Shown: positions 41,969 through 46,699 of the stretch, piece after piece
Layout of the letters: every line of letters begins with the position of its first letter
Position numbering within the stretch: the first letter of the stretch is position 1
Source: an uncultured Erysipelotrichaceae bacterium
Lineage (GTDB): Bacteria; Bacillota_I; Bacilli_A; Erysipelotrichales; Erysipelotrichaceae
Direction of reading: 5' to 3'
NCBI GenBank assembly: GCA_902766005.1
Contig: CACXCB010000042.1
Coordinates: 1-46,699 of the forward strand
Length of the DNA stretch: 46,699 nt
Translations under genes and position numbers: made by a program
Notes under the pieces: generated by a model
Seen by the model: the letters and a program-made list of their open reading frames with translations, nothing else
Database searches by the model: none
Told to the model about the DNA's origin: nothing

Positions 41969-44272
41969 ATGCAGGAACTGAAAGAAAAAATTCTATCATA
42001 TCTGGACAGCCAGAAACTGAAGAACAAGAGAAAAAAAGATGATATATATAACGCACTCGGCTTAAAGACGACAAGTGATTTTGTCATGCTGGAGAAGGCC
42101 TTGGATGAGCTGGAGAAAGATCTGCTGGTTGTCAGAGGTCTCGAGAACGTTTATTCCAACCGCATACAGGCAGGCTATCTGGAAGGAAAGCTTTCCATCA
42201 ATTCCAGAGGAATCGGCTTTGTCGATTTTGAGGATCAGGATTCTGTCCGCATCGAACCGGAAGACCAGATGGATGCTTTGGATGGGGATACCGTTCTTGT
42301 GGATACCCGCAGGGGAATTGTTTTACAGATTCTTGATCATGAGAAAAAATATGTCGTCGGCACATATGTCAAGGAAAGGGACAAGATCAGGCTTGTCCTT
42401 GATGATGATAAGCTGAAAGACCGTTCCCTCGGTTTCCAGGGACCACGTTTTAAAGCGGTTGAAGGCTTGAAGGTATTATGCAAGATTGAATCCTATGGGA
42501 AAAAGCTCATTGTCAGTATTGACAGGGTTATCGGTCATAAGGATGATCCGGGTGTTGACATTATGGGCATACTTCTCGGAAGGGATATTGATCCGGAATT
42601 CCCGGATGAGGCAAATATCCAGGCCGAGGACATGCAGGATTATGTCAGTGAAGAAGAGAAAGAAGGGCGTACAGATCTTACCGGTGAAAACATTGTCACC
42701 ATCGACGGTGATACGTCTAAGGACTATGATGATGCGGTAGGCTGTTACAGAACGGAAGATGGCTATGTTTTGAAAGTCAATATTGCCGATGTCTCACACT
42801 ATATCACGGAAGACAGTCCGCTGGATCTTGAGGCAAGAAGCAGAGGCTGTTCCACATATGCGCTGAACACGGTTGTTCCGATGCTTCCGCATGTCATCAG
42901 CAACGGCATTTGCAGCCTGAACCCGGAAGTCGAAAGACTGACAATCACTTGCGAAATGAATGTCAGCACGGATGGTGAAATCAGGGATTATAAGATCTAT
43001 CCGAGTGTCATCTGTTCCAAGGCACGCATGACATACCATGATGTCAATGAGATCCTGGACGGGGATGAATATCTGATGGAAAAATATGCATTCCTGGGAA
43101 CGCTATTTGATGATCTGTGTGACTGTGCCGATGCCATCCGCAAAAAGAGAACAAAGAAGGGGGCAATCGATTTTGCAAGCTCTGAAACAGAAATCGAACT
43201 GGATGCATTCGGAAAACCGCTGGATGTACATGCAAGAGAGCTTGGACATGCAGAAGAGATTATTGAAGATTGCATGATCGCTGCCAATGTATGTGTAGCC
43301 AATTTCCTGAAGTGGCAGGAAATTCCGGCTATTTATCGTGTACATGATGCACCGAAGAGAAAGAAGATGAAGGACTTTGTCACCCTTTCCGAGTTCATGG
43401 GACATAAGTATGTGCTTGCACAGGGACCTGTACACGCTACCGAAATTCAGAACTATCTCAATTCGATCAAAGCGGAGGAATCCTATCCGATCATCAGCAC
43501 GATGCTGTTAAGGTGCATGCAGAAGGCAAAGTATTCGAACAGATGCAGCGGGCACTTCGGTCTTGGTGAGGATGAATACCTGCATTTTACTTCCCCGATC
43601 AGAAGATATCCGGATCTGATTGTACACCGCATGCTCAGAAAGTACAGTTTCGAAGGTTGTGAAAGCCTTGAAGAAAGAGCCATTGATGAGCAGAAGTGCA
43701 GCGAATATGCAGAAAGTTCCTCTCTCAGGGAAAGGGAATCACAGGAAGCAGAATATGCCTGTGAAGACTACAAGAAGGCACAGTTCATGGAAGAGCATAT
43801 CGGTGAAGAATATGAAGGCATCATTACCAGTGTTACTTCCTTCGGCTTCTATGTGGAACTGCCGAATACCATCGAAGGACTTGTCAGAGTGCATTCGCTG
43901 GATGATGATTTCTACAACTATGATGAAGAACTGTTACAGTTTGTCGGGGAAATGACCGGAAATGTGTATAAGATCGGCCAGAAGGTGAAAGTTACGGTTC
44001 TTTCTGCAGATTCTTCCAAAGGCACAGTTGACTTTACAATCGGCAAAAAGGTCATGAGGCCAAGGACAAACCGCGAGCATAGGACTTTTGAAAGAGAAAA
44101 GAGAGACCGTCAGTTCAGCAGGGATCGCGGACCGGAAAGAAAGCGTTCTTTCAACAGGGATCGCAATTCCGACAGGGGACGTACTGCCAACAGGGACCGC
44201 AGGTCTGATAAAGGTAGAAGAAATGAAAGACAAGGAAAAAACAGTCGTTTTCAATCGCCGCGCAACTCATGA
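41969..44272 (+). CDS. rnr: Ribonuclease R
   Basis: A 767-residue 3'-5' exoribonuclease. The order is an N-terminal winged helix (about 5-70), cold-shock domains (about 70-220), the RNB catalytic domain with the metal site TIDGDTSKDYDDAVG, and a C-terminal S1 domain (EEYEGIITSVTSFGFYVELP). It ends in an Arg/Asp/Ser-rich tail of about 60 residues with repeated NRDR/SDRGR units, which may bind RNA or SmpB-tmRNA. GGAG six bases upstream fixes the ATG at 41969. The tail-coding DNA also holds the smpB start: the genes overlap by 50 bases. Confidence 0.95.
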   Translation: MQELKEKILSYLDSQKLKNKRKKDDIYNALGLKTTSDFVMLEKALDELEKDLLVVRGLENVYSNRIQAGYLEGKLSINSRGIGFVDFEDQDSVRIEPEDQMDALDGDTVLVDTRRGIVLQILDHEKKYVVGTYVKERDKIRLVLDDDKLKDRSLGFQGPRFKAVEGLKVLCKIESYGKKLIVSIDRVIGHKDDPGVDIMGILLGRDIDPEFPDEANIQAEDMQDYVSEEEKEGRTDLTGENIVTIDGDTSKDYDDAVGCYRTEDGYVLKVNIADVSHYITEDSPLDLEARSRGCSTYALNTVVPMLPHVISNGICSLNPEVERLTITCEMNVSTDGEIRDYKIYPSVICSKARMTYHDVNEILDGDEYLMEKYAFLGTLFDDLCDCADAIRKKRTKKGAIDFASSETEIELDAFGKPLDVHARELGHAEEIIEDCMIAANVCVANFLKWQEIPAIYRVHDAPKRKKMKDFVTLSEFMGHKYVLAQGPVHATEIQNYLNSIKAEESYPIISTMLLRCMQKAKYSNRCSGHFGLGEDEYLHFTSPIRRYPDLIVHRMLRKYSFEGCESLEERAIDEQKCSEYAESSSLRERESQEAEYACEDYKKAQFMEEHIGEEYEGIITSVTSFGFYVELPNTIEGLVRVHSLDDDFYNYDEELLQFVGEMTGNVYKIGQKVKVTVLSADSSKGTVDFTIGKKVMRPRTNREHRTFEREKRDRQFSRDRGPERKRSFNRDRNSDRGRTANRDRRSDKGRRNERQGKNSRFQSPRNS

Positions 44273-44681
44273 TTATTTCTTAGAAGAAAAGTATGAATGC
44301 GGACTTGTACTTACAGGAACGGAAATCAAATCCATCCGTGACGGCAGGGTACAGTTCAAGGATTCCTATATTTCCATCGTCAAAGGAGAGGCATGGATCA
44401 AGGGAATGCATATTTCCCCATACCGCTTCGGCAACATCTTCAATGTGGATGAGGAACGGGATCGCAAACTGCTGATGCATAAATACGAAATCCGCAAGAT
44501 TTACCAGAAGGTGAAAACCAAAGGATATACGCTTGTGCCGGTCAGAATGTATCTGAAAAACGGCAAGGCAAAACTGGAGATTGCCTTAGCGAAAGGCAAG
44601 AACCTATATGACAAGCGTGAGACTTCCAAGCTGAGAGATGCCAAACGCGAAATGGCAAAAGCGATGAAGTACAAAGGATAA
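44223..44681 (+). CDS. smpB: SsrA-binding protein SmpB
   Basis: A 152-residue protein of trans-translation that delivers tmRNA to stalled ribosomes. Conserved segments: VVFNRRATHDYFLEEKYECG, GLVLTGTEIKSIRDGRVQF, SPYRFGNIFN, and the basic tail RETSKLRDAKREMAKAMK. AAAGGTAGAAG precedes the ATG at 44223, which lies in the +1 frame inside the last 50 bases of rnr. RNase R and SmpB act together in degrading non-stop mRNA, so the overlap probably ties their expression. No ssrA (tmRNA) gene is found downstream within the window. Confidence 0.96.
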   Translation: MKDKEKTVVFNRRATHDYFLEEKYECGLVLTGTEIKSIRDGRVQFKDSYISIVKGEAWIKGMHISPYRFGNIFNVDEERDRKLLMHKYEIRKIYQKVKTKGYTLVPVRMYLKNGKAKLEIALAKGKNLYDKRETSKLRDAKREMAKAMKYKG

Positions 44682-44706
44682 GCACAGGACAATCTGTGCT
44701 TTTTTT
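44681..44706 (+). terminator. Terminator of the secG-rnr-smpB operon
   Basis: AGCACAG (44681-44687) pairs with CTGTGCT (44694-44700), followed by a T-run. It begins at the last base of the smpB stop codon. Confidence 0.85.
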
Positions 44707-44725
44707 ACAAATCACCTGTGAATTC

Positions 44726-44734
44726 TGCTATACT
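44726..44734 (+). promoter_or_regulatory. Extended -10 promoter close to the dtd start
   Basis: TGCTATACT ends eight bases before the dtd ATG, so the 5' leader would be at most one or two bases. TTTACA at 44704 is 19 bases upstream. Confidence 0.5.
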
Positions 44735-44742
44735 TTACAGGT

Positions 44743-45195
44743 ATGAAAACCGTTATACAAAGAGTGAGTGAAGCTTCTGTCACAATCGAAGGAGATGTGA
44801 GGGGGAGCATACAGCAGGGATATCTGTTGCTTGTGGGTATTTCTGATGAAGATGATGAAACTGTCGTGAAAAAAATGGCGGATAAAATCCGCAAGCTGAG
44901 GATCTTTGAAGATGAAAACGGAAAGATGAATCTTTCCATTGAACAGATCGGCGGCGCAATTCTTTCCATATCCCAGTTTACTTTGTATGCAGACTGCCAC
45001 AAAGGAAACAGGCCGGGATTTGACAAAGCGGGAAAGCCGGCACATGCCGAAAAACTGTATCTGTATTTCAATCAGGTACTGAGAGACATGGGTATTCAGG
45101 TAGAAGAAGGCATATTCGGAGCGGATATGAAAGTCAGGCTTTTGAATGACGGACCGGTAACGATCCTGCTCGATTCGCAGGAATTGAAAATGTAA
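44743..45195 (+). CDS. dtd: D-aminoacyl-tRNA deacylase
   Basis: A 150-residue enzyme of normal length that removes D-amino acids (and mischarged glycine) from tRNA. The two hallmark motifs are SQFTLYAD and NDGPVTILLD; MKTVIQRVSEASVTIEGDVR is the typical N-terminus. The promoter lies so close to the ATG that the transcript is probably leaderless or nearly so. The DUF951 gene follows 22 bases downstream, with ychF behind it. Confidence 0.96.
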   Translation: MKTVIQRVSEASVTIEGDVRGSIQQGYLLLVGISDEDDETVVKKMADKIRKLRIFEDENGKMNLSIEQIGGAILSISQFTLYADCHKGNRPGFDKAGKPAHAEKLYLYFNQVLRDMGIQVEEGIFGADMKVRLLNDGPVTILLDSQELKM

Positions 45196-45217
45196 GAGAT
45201 CTTTAAGAGGGCTGCTT

Positions 45218-45433
45218 ATGATTCAGGAAGAATACGGACTGAACGACATTGTAGAAATGAAAAAAGAACATCCATGCCACAAATCCAAATACTGGAAAAT
45301 CATCCGCATGGGTGCCGACATCAAAATCAAATGCCAGGGATGTGGGGCGGTAGTCATGTTTCCGCGGCGTGAGTTTGAAAAAAAGTGTAAAAGGATGATA
45401 GAAAAAGCACCAAAAGAGACAGGAGAGGAATAA
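45218..45433 (+). CDS. DUF951 family protein
   Basis: A 71-residue protein matching the DUF951 family (YyzM-like), often found beside ychF in Bacillota. DIVEMKKEHPCHKSKYWKII and KIKCQGCGAVVMFPRREFEK are its conserved parts; the cysteines C47 and C50? of the CQGC pair with the earlier His/Cys suggest a small zinc- or nucleic-acid-binding fold, but no function is established. GAGGG precedes the ATG. ychF begins five bases after its stop. Confidence 0.85.
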   Translation: MIQEEYGLNDIVEMKKEHPCHKSKYWKIIRMGADIKIKCQGCGAVVMFPRREFEKKCKRMIEKAPKETGEE

Positions 45434-45438
45434 AGAAT

Positions 45439-46539
45439 ATGGCTCTGACAGCAGGAATTGTGGGCTTGCCGAATGTCGGTAAATCCACCTTGTTTAATGC
45501 AATTACAAACAGCCAGGTACTGGCAGAAAACTATCCGTTTGCGACAATCCAGCCCAATGTAGGCGTTGTCGAAGTGCCGGATGCACGCATGGAAGAAATC
45601 GTAAAACTCTTCCATCCAAAGAGAACGATTTACACAACCTTTGAGTTTACTGATATTGCAGGTTTGGTCAAAGGAGCTTCCAAAGGCGAAGGACTGGGAA
45701 ACCAGTTCCTCGCAAATATCCGTCAGACAGATGCGATTGTGCACGTAGTAAGATGTTTTGATGATGCAAATATCGAACATGTGGAAGGATCGGTCGATCC
45801 TGTAAGGGATATTGAAGTCATTAATCTTGAACTCTGCATTGCGGATCTCGATACTGTTACCAACCGTATCGGCAGGGTGGAAAAGAAAGCCAAGACAAAA
45901 GACAAGGATGCAATGAGGGAATATGATATCCTGATGAAATGCAAGAAAGCACTGGAACAGGGAACACCTGTACGGATGCTGGAAACGGATGACAATGAAA
46001 GGATGCTGATTAAAGGATATGGATTACTGACAGCCAAACCTGTCATCTATGTCGCAAATATGAGTGATGAAGGCATTGCCGATCCGGAAAGTGTATCCTA
46101 TTATCAGGCGGTAAAGGAATATGCTGAAAAAGAAAACAGCGAATGCATCGCTATCTGTGCAAAGATGGAAGAGGAATTATCCGGCTTGGATAAAGAGGAA
46201 AAAAGAGCATTCCTGGATGATTTGGGTATTCAGGAATCCGGCTTGGATCAGATTATCCAGGCAGCCTATCATTTGCTTGGCTTGCGCACGTTCTTCACTG
46301 TAGGCGAGCCGGAATGCAGGGCATGGACTTTCAAAAAAGGCATGAAAGCACCACAGTGTGCCGGCGTCATTCATACGGATTTTGAAAAAGGATTTATTCG
46401 TGCAGAAATCTATTCCTATGAAGATCTGATGGAGTATAAAACAGAGCAGTCCTTGAAGGAGCATGGAAAGATCCGTCTCGAAGGAAAAGAATATCTGATG
46501 AAAGACGGAGATATCGTATTTTTCAGATTTAATGTCTAA
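45439..46539 (+). CDS. ychF: Redox-regulated ATPase YchF (Obg-like)
   Basis: A 366-residue P-loop ATPase of the Obg family, full length. G1 is GLPNVGKST near the N-terminus, G3 is DIAGLVKGASKGEGLGNQFL, and the G4 position reads NMSDE instead of NKxD, the change that gives YchF proteins ATP preference. A coiled-coil insert (residues about 135-200) and the C-terminal TGS domain (from about 280, LRTFFTVGEPECRAWTFKKG) follow. It binds ribosomes and is linked to stress responses. A good AGGAGAGGA precedes the ATG. No clear terminator was seen downstream. Confidence 0.96.
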   Translation: MALTAGIVGLPNVGKSTLFNAITNSQVLAENYPFATIQPNVGVVEVPDARMEEIVKLFHPKRTIYTTFEFTDIAGLVKGASKGEGLGNQFLANIRQTDAIVHVVRCFDDANIEHVEGSVDPVRDIEVINLELCIADLDTVTNRIGRVEKKAKTKDKDAMREYDILMKCKKALEQGTPVRMLETDDNERMLIKGYGLLTAKPVIYVANMSDEGIADPESVSYYQAVKEYAEKENSECIAICAKMEEELSGLDKEEKRAFLDDLGIQESGLDQIIQAAYHLLGLRTFFTVGEPECRAWTFKKGMKAPQCAGVIHTDFEKGFIRAEIYSYEDLMEYKTEQSLKEHGKIRLEGKEYLMKDGDIVFFRFNV

Positions 46540-46597
46540 AATTTCTGTGAAAAAACTCATGAACAACGATCAAATTCTATACATATTTTTAAATGAG

Positions 46598-46606
46598 TGA
46601 TAAAAT
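46598..46606 (+). promoter_or_regulatory. Extended -10 promoter of the truncated gene at the edge
   Basis: TGATAAAAT lies 30 bases before the ATG at 46637. No strong -35. Confidence 0.45.
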
Positions 46607-46636
46607 AAATTTAGAAAAGTTTTGGAGGTATCGAAA

Positions 46637-46699
46637 ATGAAACTTATTCTTGCAATCGTGTCAAATGATGATGCATCTGCTGTTACTTCTGCATTGACA
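46637..46699 (+). CDS. darA: Start of a probable DarA/PstA-type cyclic-di-AMP receptor (partial)
   Basis: Only 21 codons are present: MKLILAIVSNDDASAVTSAL plus one Thr. This is very close to the N-terminus of PII-like cyclic-di-AMP receptors (DarA/PstA/YaaQ), which start MKLIxAIVQDxD. GGAGGT nine bases before the ATG and an extended -10 upstream support a real gene. The assignment rests on 21 residues and the rest lies beyond the window. Confidence 0.65.
   Translation, partial: MKLILAIVSNDDASAVTSALT

Noticed and set aside
44707..44742. Possible tmRNA gene (ssrA) after smpB
   Set aside because: The gap is only 36 bases and no other stretch nearby has the tRNA-like ends. The ssrA gene must lie elsewhere.

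Overview
The window reads as a chromosomal segment of a low-to-moderate GC Gram-positive bacterium (Bacillota). The evidence is HPr kinase, LuxS, SecG, SmpB, a DUF951 gene beside ychF, strong AGGAGG-type ribosome binding sites, many rho-independent terminators, and no outer-membrane genes. TGA is used as a normal stop, so it is not a mollicute with the alternative code. The gene mix (GlfT2-like glycosyltransferase, AAA-ATPase-like/PD-(D/E)XK genes, ROK-type regulators, several MATE exporters) fits the Erysipelotrichia best, but that placement is inference. No tRNA, rRNA, CRISPR array or complete insertion sequence was seen.

Layout. 0-4.8 kb: a two-domain iron-sulfur flavoprotein coupled to a PHP-type histidinol phosphatase, facing a metallophosphoesterase and a MATE exporter. 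4.8-10.1 kb: a GlfT2-like glycosyltransferase, an AAA-ATPase-like/PD-(D/E)XK gene bracketed by two nearly identical terminators, and a second MATE exporter. 10.1-13.7 kb: the glycolytic operon pgk-tpiA-eno, without gap or gpm. 13.7-16.2 kb: a VanY-like carboxypeptidase, an XRE regulator, an unknown helical protein and a relic of a second AAA-ATPase-like/PD-(D/E)XK gene. 16.2-19.6 kb: a tightly coupled operon of nucleosidase-like protein, spore-photoproduct-lyase-like radical SAM enzyme, short-chain dehydrogenase and EamA transporter. 19.6-22.8 kb: an ExbB/ExbD-type proton-channel pair with a third ExbD-like protein, then an NSS-family sodium symporter.

22.9-29.4 kb: an operon for a reduced type IV pilus or type II secretion-like machine. 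It encodes a transglutaminase-like exported protein, a GspF/PilC platform, four small single-span pilin-like proteins, one PilT-type ATPase, a SARP/BTAD protein with a degenerate GGDEF-like tail, and an unknown protein. 29.5-34.8 kb: a third MATE exporter and a divergent cluster (aldo/keto reductase and TrpR/YerC-like repressor against an SSS symporter and an amidohydrolase) around a compact bidirectional promoter carrying a perfect inverted repeat.

34.9-41.1 kb: a carbon-control neighbourhood. A hybrid histidine kinase, hprK, a PpaX-like phosphatase, a small unknown protein and a GH1 6-phospho-beta-glucosidase run as one operon. They are followed by an unusual protein that joins an unknown N-terminal region, a PTS EIIB-like domain with its phosphorylatable cysteine, and a degenerate ROK domain. 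41.1-46.7 kb: housekeeping genes luxS, secG-rnr-smpB (rnr and smpB overlap by 50 bases), dtd, a DUF951 gene, ychF, and the start of a probable darA-type cyclic-di-AMP receptor cut by the window edge.

The best candidates for undescribed biology are the EIIB-ROK fusion, the reduced pilus-like operon with its SARP/GGDEF-like protein, the ExbB/ExbD triplet in a Gram-positive, and the radical-SAM operon. All functional statements come from reading the sequence by eye. No database search was run.
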